This document shows positions 7,264 to 17,436 of a DNA stretch of 27,518 bases, piece after piece; position 1 is the first letter of the stretch, and each line of letters starts with the position of its first letter. Made by a program: the position numbers and the translations under genes. The notes beneath the pieces are model-generated. The model ran no database searches. It was not told the DNA's origin and saw nothing but the letters and a program-made list of their open reading frames with translations. Source of the DNA: Ignavibacteriales bacterium UBA6490 (GTDB lineage: Bacteria; Bacteroidota; Ignavibacteria; Ignavibacteriales; Ignavibacteriaceae); assembly GCA_002435365.1 (NCBI GenBank), contig DJMM01000050.1:4541-32058 (forward strand), read 5' to 3'.

Positions 7264-7494
7264 ATGCCTACATATGAATATAAATGCACAGAATGCGGAA
7301 ATTTGTTCGAATTATTTCAATCTATGAATTCTGAGCCAGTAAAAAGCTGTCCCAAATGCGGTGGAATTGTCAAAAGACTGATCGGCAGCGGATCAGGTCC
7401 GATTTTTAAGGGAACCGGCTTTTACCAGACAGACTATAAAAAATCTTCTCCAAAATCAGACAGCGGGGGTAAAAAAGATTCCTCAAAGACCTGA
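7264..7494 (+). CDS. FmdB-family small zinc ribbon protein
   Basis: A 76-residue protein beginning MPTYEYKCTECGNLFELFQ. Two CxxC pairs (C8/C11 and C29/C32, in SCPKCGG) form a zinc ribbon, and the GSGSGPIFKGTGFYQTDY region is the usual ending of the FmdB/CxxC_CxxC_SSSS family; the tail is polar, serine- and lysine-rich. The name comes from a putative regulator in the formamidase cluster; the true role is not established. The start at 7264 is fixed by TAAGGAGA ahead of it and by the conserved MPxYEYxC start; an ATG eight codons upstream has no such support. It is transcribed alone, divergent from the lipoprotein gene. Confidence 0.93.
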   Translation: MPTYEYKCTECGNLFELFQSMNSEPVKSCPKCGGIVKRLIGSGSGPIFKGTGFYQTDYKKSSPKSDSGGKKDSSKT

Positions 7495-7495
7495 G

Positions 7496-7516
7496 GCCTG
7501 CCCTTCAGGGCAGACC
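7496..7516. terminator. Hairpin between converging genes
   Basis: CTGCCCT (7498-7504) pairs with AGGGCAG (7507-7513), overlapping the end of the FmdB gene region. No clear T-run follows, so it may be a weak terminator or a pause site for the plus strand. Confidence 0.4.
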
Positions 7517-7561
7517 ACATCTTAAACTTATCACACCCAGAAATAATTTTTAAAACAGCAT

Positions 7562-10500
7562 TTAAAAATCAGCCCCAAGCGATATATAATATTTAGGCTT
7601 TGAGAAAGATTCGAGGTTATAAGCCCAGGCTACATCCAGTCTTACCAGAAAATAAAGGAAGAAAATTCTTGCTCCAAACCCGGTTCCCATAAGCAGATCC
7701 TTTGATACAACCTGGTTATACTCATTTCTTTCAAAAAATCTGAGCTGCCTCTCAGAGTTCCAGGCTGACCCCATATCGACAAATACATTTCCGATAATAT
7801 TACTGAACAGCACAGGAAGCGCACCGGTAACAAGGTATCTTATCAGAGGGAATCTCAGCTCCAGGTTCATCAGTGCGTATCGGGTACCAATCTGTTCAGC
7901 GTAATCATATCCTCTCATCGGCATAGCGGGAGTAAGGAAGGCAAAATCACTGGCAGAATTAACGGGTATATCGCCAGTGGCAAAACTGCGGTTTATCCAG
8001 TTTTCAATTCCACCCATAAAGAATCGCTGCGGATTAGCTCCTCCGGAAAAACCTCCAGAAAGTCGGAAAGCAAAAGAGTAGTCTGTCCAGAACCTGAAGT
8101 AATTCCTGTAATCTCCGTTAATGGAATAGAAACTGAGTCTTTTCTTGGATATTCCGGGATTTCCAAAAATATCCATTCTGTATCTTGATCCATCTACCGG
8201 GGATGTATAACCCCACAATGCATTATCGTGAATAAAACTGATTGCGGGAATGATGTATGAGTTTTTTTCTGCCGATTCTCCCGGATCATCCAGATTTTCG
8301 CTTGAGACATTAAGATAGCTCAAAGATCCTTCCAGCCTGTTAAACCTGCTTAAAGGATAGCTGGCCGATACAATGCCTCCGAAATTCCTGAACCTGAATA
8401 AATTATAATCAAGTCCCCTGGTGAAGTAAACAAATCTTGCGGTATGGAAAGCTTCAACTCCAAAATTGATTCTCTGAGGGAGGTAATAATAGGCAAGTCC
8501 ATAGTCGCTGTTTTTCAGATCGATCTGCAGACTTGTGATACCGACAATCCTGTGATTTCCGAGTATATCGGAAAAGGAGAGAATTGTAGTTCCCAGCAGT
8601 CCATACAATGTACTGTAGCCGGCATTCGCATAGATAAGATCGGGAGAAAAATTAATTTTATACCTGTTTACTTTGTAATTACCGTTTCTGTCAAGATTAT
8701 CCGACAGTCTGAATTTGGAAAAGCTTGAGGTATCGGAAGGAATTTTAATATCCTTACCAAAAACATAATTATTGAAATCCATCTTTACGGAATCGCCGTA
8801 AACTCCGGTAGAATCAATATAGTTTCCGGTAAATATCTGAATTAACGTATCTTGGGGCTGGGTAACTTCGTTGCCGGCAAATTCTTCCTCACCTTTTCTA
8901 TCAGGAACATTTACCATCTGCTGCCGGAACAAGGTGGGCTGCATTTCTCCCGGTTCAGTTTTAGGTTCCAGCGGATTGCTCATCAGAAACAGGTTGAATG
9001 AAGATTGGTTCAGGGAAGAAAATGTCAGTTTTTTGGTATCTCCCGAGGTACTCAGCTGGTATAATCCGCTTACCGAATTTGTAACCGGAATAATATCAGT
9101 TGAATCTGCAGGCAATTTTCCTGACAGATCAAGTTTATAGATATTGTTTATACCATTAATATCCGAAATGAACAGCAGTTCTTTCCCTGCGGCATCGGTT
9201 GCAGGCGAGGATTCATCACTTAACGGAAGATCTGTTATTCTCTCGATTTTTCTGGAATCAAGATCAATAGAATAAATATCATTCTGGCTGTAGTTATAAT
9301 TATAAATTTTAAATGAATCCGGTGAAGCAAACGAATTCAGATTATTCATTCTGTCCGATCCAAAAAATAACTTCTTATCGTCCCTGGACCAGACAGGATC
9401 AATCTCGCTGAAGATATCATTGGTAAGATTATAAAGTTCTTTACTCTCAAAGTGATAGAGAAAAATATCCGACTGCCGGGCTGAATGTCCCACAAAAGCT
9501 AAAGTCTGCCCATCATTGGACCAGGAAACGCTCTGTATTCCATCCATTTTAACTGGAAGTATTTCAGTATCCTCAGACTCGACATCTATAATATAAATAA
9601 CGTCATAACCGCTTCTCTTTGCAGATAGTGCGATTTTCGTTCCATCAGCAGACCATGATAATCCGGGTGTGAGGATATTAAGCTCCTCAAAATCTGCACT
9701 TCTGTTCCCTTTTACAATTCTCTTTAAAATTTTCCCTTCGATTGCATCCATAATATATACGTCGAAAAAGTAATCTCTGTTCGAGATGAATGCGATTTTA
9801 TCTCCCTGTGGAGAGAGGGCTGGGCTGGTATTATAAAATCCGTCATCTTTCTTAGGATCTGTTAATCTTTTCGAAAATTCATCAGGATCCTTCCTTATTG
9901 CAATATCAGGCCAGAATCTTTTGCGGATATCCTTTTTCCATCTTTCGCTAAGTTCTTCGATTGTAAGTCCCAGCGATGCTTTTATACCTTCTTCAGCACT
10001 GCCGGTTGATTTCACTTTGGTAATCAGTTCCCCGATCTTCTGTCTGCCGTACTTTTTAGCTATGTAATAAAAAACCGATTGACCTCCCCTGTAGGCAAAA
10101 TATCCGCCCAGTCCTTGTATATCCGGCAGGTATTCATTTAAGGCTGCATCTCTTATGAACATATCAGTATCAACATCCCATCCCAGAGCCTGATATTCTG
10201 CCATACCTTCAGAAAACCATCCGGGAAGATTTATGGCAATATTGTTTGAAACAATATTCTGCAGGCTTCCGCCGTAGAAAAGATCATTCATAACTGCATG
10301 TACAAGTTCATGATGTATCAGGTGTCTGAATTTCTTGTATGAACCTGTAAACTGTACAACCACCCTGTTCTTAAAGAGTTCTGTAAAGCCCTCAATTCCC
10401 TCGGTCAGATAAAGATCAGTAACATTTGTTTCCTGAAAATCATTGGTGGAATTATAAATTATAATGGTAATCCGGTTATTTATGCGGTAATTGAAACTGG

Positions 10501-10705
10501 CCTGAATCGAACTGAGCGCGTCTTCTGCTGCTTTCGTTGTAAATTCTGCAAGCGAAGATCCTTCCTGCGAAAAATAAATATCAAAATGTGCAGTTTGAAT
10601 ATAGTACCATGTAAAATTCTTATACTGTACTTTATTCTGTCCGAACTGCGGAAATGCAAAATCTGCCAGAATTAAAAAAACTATCGCAATAATTATTTTT
10701 TTCAT
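7562..10705 (-). CDS. Zinc peptidase, TolB-like propeller and Omp85-like barrel fusion
   Basis: A protein of 1047 residues with three parts. After a signal peptide (MKKIIIAIVFLILADFAFPQ) comes a peptidase-MA-like domain (about 25-290) with HHELVH (131-136), a zinc HExxH site, and WFSEGMAEY (163-171) supplying the third ligand, probably E166. Next is a WD40/TolB-type propeller (about 300-600) with repeated FISNRD, LSWSADGTKIALSA and VSWSNDGQTLAF blades. The C-terminal third (about 660-1047) looks like an outer-membrane barrel of the surface-antigen/Omp85 type: GGIENWINRSF, MRGYDYAEQIGTRYA, MGTGFGARIFFLYFLVRLD, and a terminal GADF. It is the last gene after tamB and rnr. The ATG at 10705 is preferred to a TTG at 10714; both give the same signal peptide. 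Function is unknown; protease activity is inferred from HExxH only. Confidence 0.85.
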   Translation of the reverse strand: MKKIIIAIVFLILADFAFPQFGQNKVQYKNFTWYYIQTAHFDIYFSQEGSSLAEFTTKAAEDALSSIQASFNYRINNRITIIIYNSTNDFQETNVTDLYLTEGIEGFTELFKNRVVVQFTGSYKKFRHLIHHELVHAVMNDLFYGGSLQNIVSNNIAINLPGWFSEGMAEYQALGWDVDTDMFIRDAALNEYLPDIQGLGGYFAYRGGQSVFYYIAKKYGRQKIGELITKVKSTGSAEEGIKASLGLTIEELSERWKKDIRKRFWPDIAIRKDPDEFSKRLTDPKKDDGFYNTSPALSPQGDKIAFISNRDYFFDVYIMDAIEGKILKRIVKGNRSADFEELNILTPGLSWSADGTKIALSAKRSGYDVIYIIDVESEDTEILPVKMDGIQSVSWSNDGQTLAFVGHSARQSDIFLYHFESKELYNLTNDIFSEIDPVWSRDDKKLFFGSDRMNNLNSFASPDSFKIYNYNYSQNDIYSIDLDSRKIERITDLPLSDESSPATDAAGKELLFISDINGINNIYKLDLSGKLPADSTDIIPVTNSVSGLYQLSTSGDTKKLTFSSLNQSSFNLFLMSNPLEPKTEPGEMQPTLFRQQMVNVPDRKGEEEFAGNEVTQPQDTLIQIFTGNYIDSTGVYGDSVKMDFNNYVFGKDIKIPSDTSSFSKFRLSDNLDRNGNYKVNRYKINFSPDLIYANAGYSTLYGLLGTTILSFSDILGNHRIVGITSLQIDLKNSDYGLAYYYLPQRINFGVEAFHTARFVYFTRGLDYNLFRFRNFGGIVSASYPLSRFNRLEGSLSYLNVSSENLDDPGESAEKNSYIIPAISFIHDNALWGYTSPVDGSRYRMDIFGNPGISKKRLSFYSINGDYRNYFRFWTDYSFAFRLSGGFSGGANPQRFFMGGIENWINRSFATGDIPVNSASDFAFLTPAMPMRGYDYAEQIGTRYALMNLELRFPLIRYLVTGALPVLFSNIIGNVFVDMGSAWNSERQLRFFERNEYNQVVSKDLLMGTGFGARIFFLYFLVRLDVAWAYNLESFSKPKYYISLGADF

Positions 10706-10710
10706 TGTAT

Positions 10711-12813
10711 TCAATCACCGGTTATAATAAAATCAAGTTCTGATTTTTCAAGGTCCGCCCGAATTAACCTGACGTTTACCTTATCACCCAGCCGATACTG
10801 ATTTTTTGTTCTTTTTCCCACCAGAGAATATTTTTTATCATCATAAACATAAAAATCATCCTCAAGATCCCTCATTTTAATCAGTCCTTCAGCCAGATTA
10901 TCTGTTAATTTAATAAACATTCCAAAATGTGTAACGCCCGAAATTATTCCATGAAATTCCTCCCCCACCTGGCTGCTAAGGAATTCTACCTGCTTCCTCT
11001 TAACCGATTTACGTTCTGCCTCCATGGCATTTCTCTCGGTCTCTGAAATATGATCACATATTTCATCCAGCTTTCCTAACGGAATAACAGGCTTACCGTT
11101 TCCTTCTATATAATTATAAAGAAGGCGGTGTACAACAAGGTCGGAGTACCTTCTGATTGGAGAGGTAAAATGAGTATAATGTTTAAAACCCAGTCCATAA
11201 TGACCGATATTTGTGACGGAATAGACGGCTTTTGCCATGGACCTGATCGCCAGTTCACTAATTACTGCTTCTTCCTCAGTACCCTTTACCGAAAGCATCA
11301 GAAGCTGGAACTGGTTTGATTTTGAAGAGGCAGAGGGGTTGAAACTGTAACCGAGCGACTTCACAAACTTAGCAAACTCATTTACTTTCTCACTGTCGGG
11401 AAGATCATGAACCCTGTAAACAAATGGCGGGATTTTTCTGCTGTGGACAGGCAGAGAAATATGCCTGGCTACAACCATGTTCGCCAGCAGCATAAACTCC
11501 TCTACCAGCATATTGCTCTCTTTAATATCCTTCCTTATAACAGCGCTGGGTTTTCCCTGGCTGTCCAGTTTGAATTTTACTTCCGGCGTAAGAAAATCAA
11601 TGCTCCCTTCCCTGAACCTTTTTTTCCTTAAAGTCTGTGCCAGCCGGTTAAGCTCCATAATTTTTTCCGAATATTCTCCTTCCCCGGCTTCAATAATGGA
11701 CTGTACTTCCTCATAGGTAAATCTGCGGCTGCTGTTTATAATACTCTTTTTGATCTCATGACTAACGAGTTTGCCCCTGGGAGTAAGTTCTGCTATCACC
11801 GAATATGTCAGCCTGTCTTTTCCAGGTACCAGCGAGCAAATATCGTTAGACAGCTGTTCGGGAAGCATAGGAATAACTTTTCCAACCAGATAGACACTGT
11901 TACCTCTTTTTACAGCCTCAACATCCAGTCCTGAATCAACAGAGACATAATGAGAAACATCTGCAATATGAATTCCGATTACCAGGTTGCCGTTTTCATT
12001 TGTATTTATCGATAAGGCATCATCAAAATCTTTGGCGTCTTCAGGATCTATAGTAAAGACAATATCATTTCTGAAATCAAGCCTCCCCTTTAGTTCTTGT
12101 GAATCAATTTCGAGAGGCACCGCTGCTGCTTCCTTCAGAACCTTTTCTGAAAAGCGGTACGGAAGATTGAACTCTTTAGCCAGGGAAATTATTTCAGTAT
12201 CATAGGAGCCGGCTTTTCCAAGTATCTCGGAAATTTCCCCCTCGGGATTCAGCATCGAAGTGTCCCAGTCGATTTTCCCGACTGCAACTTTATCTCCAAT
12301 CACAGCCCCTTTCAGATTGACCGGATCAACATAAATATCCCTGTGAAGAGAAGGATCATCAGGTTTTATATAATAAAATGAATGATGCTTCTCTAATGTC
12401 CCAATCACTTCCTTCTTTTTTCTTTTAACTACCCTGATAACCTGACCTTCGAGATTTTTCCCTTTCTGCTTGGCAAATAATGCAACTTCCACGATATCGC
12501 CATTGAATGCCGCTCCCATATTTCTTGATGATATGAAAATGTCACCGGCATCCTTAGCTTTAAGTGTAACAAATCCAAAACCAGCCTGGTTTACTTCCAG
12601 AACCCCGGTTATTTTATTGTTCTCAGGCAGCTGATTCAACCTGAATTTTTTTCCCTCTTTAATAAGGAATTCCTCTTCAAATAAGTTGTAGAGCATCGAT
12701 TTAAGCGACTTATACTCGTGCTCTTCAAGTATATCCAGTCTCTTTGCAATCTCCTTGCTTTTAAAAAATCTACCCGGATTCTTTTTAAAAAATGCTATCA
12801 GTTTCTTTTTCAT
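10711..12813 (-). CDS. rnr: Ribonuclease R
   Basis: A 700-residue RNase II/R family 3'-to-5' exoribonuclease. An N-terminal winged-helix region (about 1-62) and two cold-shock/OB domains (about 65-230) precede the RNB catalytic domain, where IDPEDAKDFDDAL (255-267) supplies the magnesium-binding aspartates D256, D262, D264 and D265. Typical later motifs are LPEQLSNDICSL and YTHFTSPIRRYSDLVVHR. A C-terminal S1 domain ends the protein. It degrades structured RNA and helps rRNA and mRNA quality control. The ATG at 12813 is chosen over an upstream TTG at 12825. It follows the tamB-like stop by a single base, so translation is probably coupled. The next gene begins within a few bases of its stop. 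Confidence 0.95.
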   Translation of the reverse strand: MKKKLIAFFKKNPGRFFKSKEIAKRLDILEEHEYKSLKSMLYNLFEEEFLIKEGKKFRLNQLPENNKITGVLEVNQAGFGFVTLKAKDAGDIFISSRNMGAAFNGDIVEVALFAKQKGKNLEGQVIRVVKRKKKEVIGTLEKHHSFYYIKPDDPSLHRDIYVDPVNLKGAVIGDKVAVGKIDWDTSMLNPEGEISEILGKAGSYDTEIISLAKEFNLPYRFSEKVLKEAAAVPLEIDSQELKGRLDFRNDIVFTIDPEDAKDFDDALSINTNENGNLVIGIHIADVSHYVSVDSGLDVEAVKRGNSVYLVGKVIPMLPEQLSNDICSLVPGKDRLTYSVIAELTPRGKLVSHEIKKSIINSSRRFTYEEVQSIIEAGEGEYSEKIMELNRLAQTLRKKRFREGSIDFLTPEVKFKLDSQGKPSAVIRKDIKESNMLVEEFMLLANMVVARHISLPVHSRKIPPFVYRVHDLPDSEKVNEFAKFVKSLGYSFNPSASSKSNQFQLLMLSVKGTEEEAVISELAIRSMAKAVYSVTNIGHYGLGFKHYTHFTSPIRRYSDLVVHRLLYNYIEGNGKPVIPLGKLDEICDHISETERNAMEAERKSVKRKQVEFLSSQVGEEFHGIISGVTHFGMFIKLTDNLAEGLIKMRDLEDDFYVYDDKKYSLVGKRTKNQYRLGDKVNVRLIRADLEKSELDFIITGD

Positions 12814-12814
12814 A

Positions 12815-15800
12815 TTAAAACTCAAACCTGTATCTTAAACCTAATTCATTTACCATTTCGTTTATCACTGATCTCTCCCTCACATCCTCCCGTCTTTCGA
12901 ACCGGAGCGAGAGCCCCTTGTAAACTGGATACTCAATCTTAAGATTTGCCTGACTTATATTCTGGAAGACATTTCCCGAACCCCCCAGCTGATACCTGAA
13001 GCTGCCTGCTCTCCCGCTGAACACAAATCTTGTCTCCGAACCGACTCGTCTAAGTTCAACTCCACTTACATATTCACCGAAATACTGGTTAAGTATTCCT
13101 CCCAGTACGGATCCGGCAATAGAAGTTGCAGCACCTGAAAACTGGTCTGTAGCAGCGGTTTTCTCCCTCTGGTTAAGATCGTTGGCAAAGCGGCCCGTTA
13201 TAATAAACATAATAGCATCAGATGCATCCTTAGTAGGATCAGGTTCATCCTTATCTATGTTTTCTGAGCCGTAATAGACCGCGATGTTGTTCTCTTCCTT
13301 CACAAATGTTTTGTTAAGGTCATTCAGAGGTCCATTAATTTTTATTTTTACACCCACCAGAACTTCATTGAGTCCCTCCGTTGAATCAGCCGGAGAGTAA
13401 TAATTCAGATAACTTGCGGTTATGTTTAGGTATGGATTTGATATATCGCTTTCAAACCGTATGCTTCCTCTGGCATTGAAAGTTTTAATGAATTCCAGCG
13501 TTGAACCTTCCAGAAGCTTTAATTCCCCCTGAATATCTGCCGCGCCCCTGACATTCTCATATAAAACATTTCCGGTGAGAACAGCAGTCAGATTCTGATT
13601 TATTTCCCTGGAAAGGACAAAAACTATTTTGGCTTCATCCTCAACTTCAAGACTGACAGAATAATTAAAATTCGACTGCTTTTCAGCAGGTGCATTGTCA
13701 GCAGAAAGTTGTTCGTTGTATGCAATCAGAGATTCAAAATCCAGTTTATCCGATGCTGAATTTAAACTGTCCTTAACGAATTTATATACAAAACTCCGGT
13801 TAGTGTTCTGATATGCACCAGGTGAAGGGGGAATTGTAAGATCCGCATGCTTAACAATAATGGGCGCCTTCAGAAACATACTGGCGCCGTCTACCCTGAA
13901 TTCTATATTCTGCCGCGTTGTAATCACAAGGTTACCGTATACAGGAGCAGCGGAAGACCTTGAATTTTTACTCAGAAGTTTCAACCTGCCGCCGACAGAT
14001 ATTACTCCCGATTTAACATCAAATCCGTCAATTACGGCTTTTCCGTTTCCGGAGATTGTTCCGCCGTCCGGAACATCAGGACCATTCTGAACAAGAATAG
14101 TATCAATCATTATATCATTGCCGTGAATATCAACTCTCAGTCCAGCATTATATATCAGGTTATTAGCTTCAGATATAAACGATACATTCCTTACAGCAAG
14201 ATATCCTTCCTTCTGCAAGTCATCTTTGGTTCCGTTAATATCTAATTTCGCTGAAAAAGATCCGCTGAGCCTGTCAACCTGCGGAAGCAGATCTCCAAAG
14301 GCAGCAAGATCAAAGTTATCCGCAATCAGTGAAATATTTATGGAATCGTTTCCCGCGCCCCGGTTCTCCGATCCTCCCATTGACAGATCCACAGGGTAAT
14401 TTCCATCAATTTCGAGTACTTTTTTAGTACTGTTTATTTCCTCAAACCTGGTTTTCAGAAAAGCATTTCTGTCCCTGTAATTCAATTCGGTAATTAAAGA
14501 ACCAAAAGTTTTTCCCCTGTAGCTTACGCTGTCAACTGTCATATTCATAGCGATAGCAGGAGATCCCATATTTCCCGTTATATGTGTGCTGATATTAAGC
14601 TTTGCATTAATATTGTCTTTTGCTGCCGAGTTAAATGCATTTTTAAGGAGATCGGCAACACTTAAGTTATTGACACTTATCATAAGGTCCTGGCTGCCCG
14701 AGCCCGACAGATCACCTTTTATGCTGATGTCGCTTCCGTTTCTGGAAAGAACAAAATCTGTAAAAGACACTCTTTCATCAGCATAGCTGATATTAATCTT
14801 TTTCCTGTTCAGCAGCTCCAGTTCATTATATTTTAATTTCAGTTTATCAAGTAGAAGATTGACATTACCGCCTGCAAATGTCAATCCGCCTCCAATATTT
14901 GCATATACTTTATCATTATAGTTTCCGTTAAGCATAAAATGGGACGTATTCCTGGTCAGTTCAAGATTAAGGCTGATATCTTTAATATCTGCCCCTGCAA
15001 ATACCCGGTCTATTTTTAAATTCAATCCGGAGGATATATCATAAAATGATTCCGCATTCAGACTATTATTCAGGGTAAAGTCAAGGTCCAGACCGGACAA
15101 AAACATCGCTGATTCCGGTGTTTTGTATTTTAAATATTCCAGCACAATCCTGAAATCTGATTTAATGCTGTCTCCTGTATATATAAGCGTACCCGACATT
15201 TCACCTTTTATTTCCAGCTGATTTTGTCCGAGCAGCACACTTATCAGATTAAAATCTTTAAGATCAACAAGGTACTTTATTCTGAGCGATTCCGCTACCC
15301 CTGTATCTTCAGGATCCAATGAGCTTTCTTTTGATATGCTTAATTTCTCAGTTACAGCTTTCTCTTCTGCCGGCATAATTTCATCTAATTTTTCATTGAC
15401 TATCCTTGTCAGCAGACCTGCTTCATTTTCAATCAGGCTCAGGCTTTTATTAAGAGAAAAATTACCGGTTACAGTTATATCGGCAAGATCAGAGATAACA
15501 TTTATTACCCTTTCGCCTGACTCTTCCATTCTGAGATCAACAATTGCCCTCGTACTGTCTACATGACTGCCGTTAACGTCAGAATCGAACAGATTCAAAT
15601 TCAGAAGCAGATTCATTTTTTCGGCATCAAAACCTTTTCCTTCAGCATCAGCAGTAAAATTAAGGTCGGTAACCAGTGCTGAATTACCTGTAAAATCCGA
15701 AACATTCAGATGAGTTCCGGTACCATTGAACTGGTAGGTCGGATTATTTTCATCGCTGAAATCAAAAGATCCCGTCAGTTGTATTTCTGAGCTATCCTTC

Positions 15801-17326
15801 AAGGCCTGCAAAGAATAATTTATAATGCTGTTCTGTGCGTTTGTCTTAAGCTGCAGTTCTGAAAACCTGTTCCCTCCGATAACTGAGCCATTTGCCTCAA
15901 AATTAACTACTGTATTCAGGCTGGCTGGACTGGTCCCGCTGCCCCTGATCCCGGCTTTCGAATTGATATTTGATTCGATCCCGGTGAAGGGTGAAGCATT
16001 GAAGTTGTATGTCTGCAGACCAACATCATATACCAGGTCGGCACCTCCGTAGTTGAAAAAATTGACAGATTGTATGTTGCCCACTTCCGTTCGTGCATAA
16101 AAGCTGGACCGGAATTCATAAATCGACCCGGCATACCGGAGAGTGTCAAACTTTATTGTGCCGGCCCTGTTATAATCCAGGGGAAGATCCAGAAACGGCA
16201 TCAGTACATTTATATCTTCAACTTTGGCATACGACCCGTCAAGATCGGCGGTGATAAACATTCTATCGGGATTATCCACATCGGTGATTTTACCTGTCAA
16301 ATTAATCTGAGTTGACAAATATTCGGCATTTATTTTACTTATCTCTAGTTCTTTCAATGATCCTTCGAACTTTGCATAAACGAAAACCGGATAATCGAAA
16401 ATATCGACCGAGGGGAGGAATGTCTTCAGGTCGTCAAAATTAAATTTGTCTGCAGTAACTTCAGCAGAAATAAGCGCATGAGAAATATCGGCTGATGCAT
16501 CGAAGATATTAAAATCAGAAAGTCCTGCACTGATCTCCAGATCGGAATTTTTTGTCCTTATACGCAGATTCTCAGCATTAATTCCCTCCCTGTTTGCCTT
16601 AATTTCACCCGACAGCGTTTCAAGCGCAAATAAATTAAGGTTGGTGTTCAGCGAAATATTATTAATGTCAATTTCATAATCGTTGTTTTTTATGTCGGCA
16701 AATGCCGAAAGGGAAACATTTAAATCGTCTACCCTGAAATCATCCATGAACAGCGATTCGTAATTCCTTGTACTTCCCTTTATATCATAGCGCTGAAGCG
16801 CGAAGGAAACGTTTTGAAGGGATAAATCCGACACATTGATTTTGAAGGGGAATTCGGAACTCGTTGTGTCCTCCGGTGAAGGAGGAACCAGCCTGTCAAT
16901 ATTCAGCCTGCCGTTTTCTTCAACAATAAGCCCTATCTTTGCGTCGGTAATTTCAATTTTCCTGATATATATTTTTTTAAGCAATAGCTGGAGCGGACTG
17001 GTTTTTACTTCGATGACGGATGCCTTAAAAAGAGTGTCGCTGTCAAGGGTTAACGAGGCATTGCGGATAACGACGGATGTTAGGATTGTGCCTTCGAGCT
17101 TTTCGAAATATAATTTGCCGTTTATCGATTCGTTTACTATTTCAATAATTGTATCGCGCGCATAACTCCTGAACGCGGAAGTCTGCGAAATACCCGCAGC
17201 AATAAGCAGCAATACCAGCAGTCCAAGCGCAATGTAAAGGAAAACATTTACCGTCCTGTGGAATATGCTCCTCTTTTTTTTCACGCCGGGAGTATTTTCC
17301 GCATCTTTTTTATCATCTTCAGCCAA
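12815..17326 (-). CDS. tamB: TamB-like (DUF490/AsmA-like) envelope protein
   Basis: A 1503-residue protein. After a short charged cytoplasmic start comes one membrane helix (about 28-50, VFLYIALGLLVLLLIAAGI), then a very long beta-rich region of repeats like those of AsmA/TamB proteins, whose groove is thought to pass lipids or nascent barrel proteins across the periplasm. The C-terminal 350 or so residues resemble the TamB/DUF490 domain: GVKIKINGPLNDLNKT, SETRFVFSGRAGSFRYQLGG, GLSLRFERREDVRERSVINE, ending YRFEF like a beta-barrel-type terminus. The length is usual for the family. The start is TTG (17326), because an in-frame TAA lies immediately before it; a GTG at codon 15 is an alternative. 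A promoter candidate lies upstream. It is followed by rnr and the Omp85-like fusion, so the three probably form an operon. Confidence 0.85.
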   Translation of the reverse strand: MAEDDKKDAENTPGVKKKRSIFHRTVNVFLYIALGLLVLLLIAAGISQTSAFRSYARDTIIEIVNESINGKLYFEKLEGTILTSVVIRNASLTLDSDTLFKASVIEVKTSPLQLLLKKIYIRKIEITDAKIGLIVEENGRLNIDRLVPPSPEDTTSSEFPFKINVSDLSLQNVSFALQRYDIKGSTRNYESLFMDDFRVDDLNVSLSAFADIKNNDYEIDINNISLNTNLNLFALETLSGEIKANREGINAENLRIRTKNSDLEISAGLSDFNIFDASADISHALISAEVTADKFNFDDLKTFLPSVDIFDYPVFVYAKFEGSLKELEISKINAEYLSTQINLTGKITDVDNPDRMFITADLDGSYAKVEDINVLMPFLDLPLDYNRAGTIKFDTLRYAGSIYEFRSSFYARTEVGNIQSVNFFNYGGADLVYDVGLQTYNFNASPFTGIESNINSKAGIRGSGTSPASLNTVVNFEANGSVIGGNRFSELQLKTNAQNSIINYSLQALKDSSEIQLTGSFDFSDENNPTYQFNGTGTHLNVSDFTGNSALVTDLNFTADAEGKGFDAEKMNLLLNLNLFDSDVNGSHVDSTRAIVDLRMEESGERVINVISDLADITVTGNFSLNKSLSLIENEAGLLTRIVNEKLDEIMPAEEKAVTEKLSISKESSLDPEDTGVAESLRIKYLVDLKDFNLISVLLGQNQLEIKGEMSGTLIYTGDSIKSDFRIVLEYLKYKTPESAMFLSGLDLDFTLNNSLNAESFYDISSGLNLKIDRVFAGADIKDISLNLELTRNTSHFMLNGNYNDKVYANIGGGLTFAGGNVNLLLDKLKLKYNELELLNRKKINISYADERVSFTDFVLSRNGSDISIKGDLSGSGSQDLMISVNNLSVADLLKNAFNSAAKDNINAKLNISTHITGNMGSPAIAMNMTVDSVSYRGKTFGSLITELNYRDRNAFLKTRFEEINSTKKVLEIDGNYPVDLSMGGSENRGAGNDSINISLIADNFDLAAFGDLLPQVDRLSGSFSAKLDINGTKDDLQKEGYLAVRNVSFISEANNLIYNAGLRVDIHGNDIMIDTILVQNGPDVPDGGTISGNGKAVIDGFDVKSGVISVGGRLKLLSKNSRSSAAPVYGNLVITTRQNIEFRVDGASMFLKAPIIVKHADLTIPPSPGAYQNTNRSFVYKFVKDSLNSASDKLDFESLIAYNEQLSADNAPAEKQSNFNYSVSLEVEDEAKIVFVLSREINQNLTAVLTGNVLYENVRGAADIQGELKLLEGSTLEFIKTFNARGSIRFESDISNPYLNITASYLNYYSPADSTEGLNEVLVGVKIKINGPLNDLNKTFVKEENNIAVYYGSENIDKDEPDPTKDASDAIMFIITGRFANDLNQREKTAATDQFSGAATSIAGSVLGGILNQYFGEYVSGVELRRVGSETRFVFSGRAGSFRYQLGGSGNVFQNISQANLKIEYPVYKGLSLRFERREDVRERSVINEMVNELGLRYRFEF

Positions 17327-17383
17327 TTATAACCACATCCATTAATTATTATTTTTTCTGTAATTACCGAATATCGGCAGCAC

Positions 17384-17412
17384 AAAATATATTAACATTG
17401 TTTGCCGTACAA
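17384..17412 (-). promoter_or_regulatory. Candidate promoter of the tamB-rnr-fusion operon
   Basis: On the minus strand TTGTAC, a 17-base spacer, then TATTTT. The same stretch also fits loosely the Bacteroidota style, with TTTG about 19 bases before a TATATTTTG. A short GTTTGC/GCAAAC inverted repeat (17400-17419) overlaps the -35 and could be an operator. Confidence 0.35.
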
Positions 17413-17436
17413 AGCAAACTAATCCGGCACGGCGTA

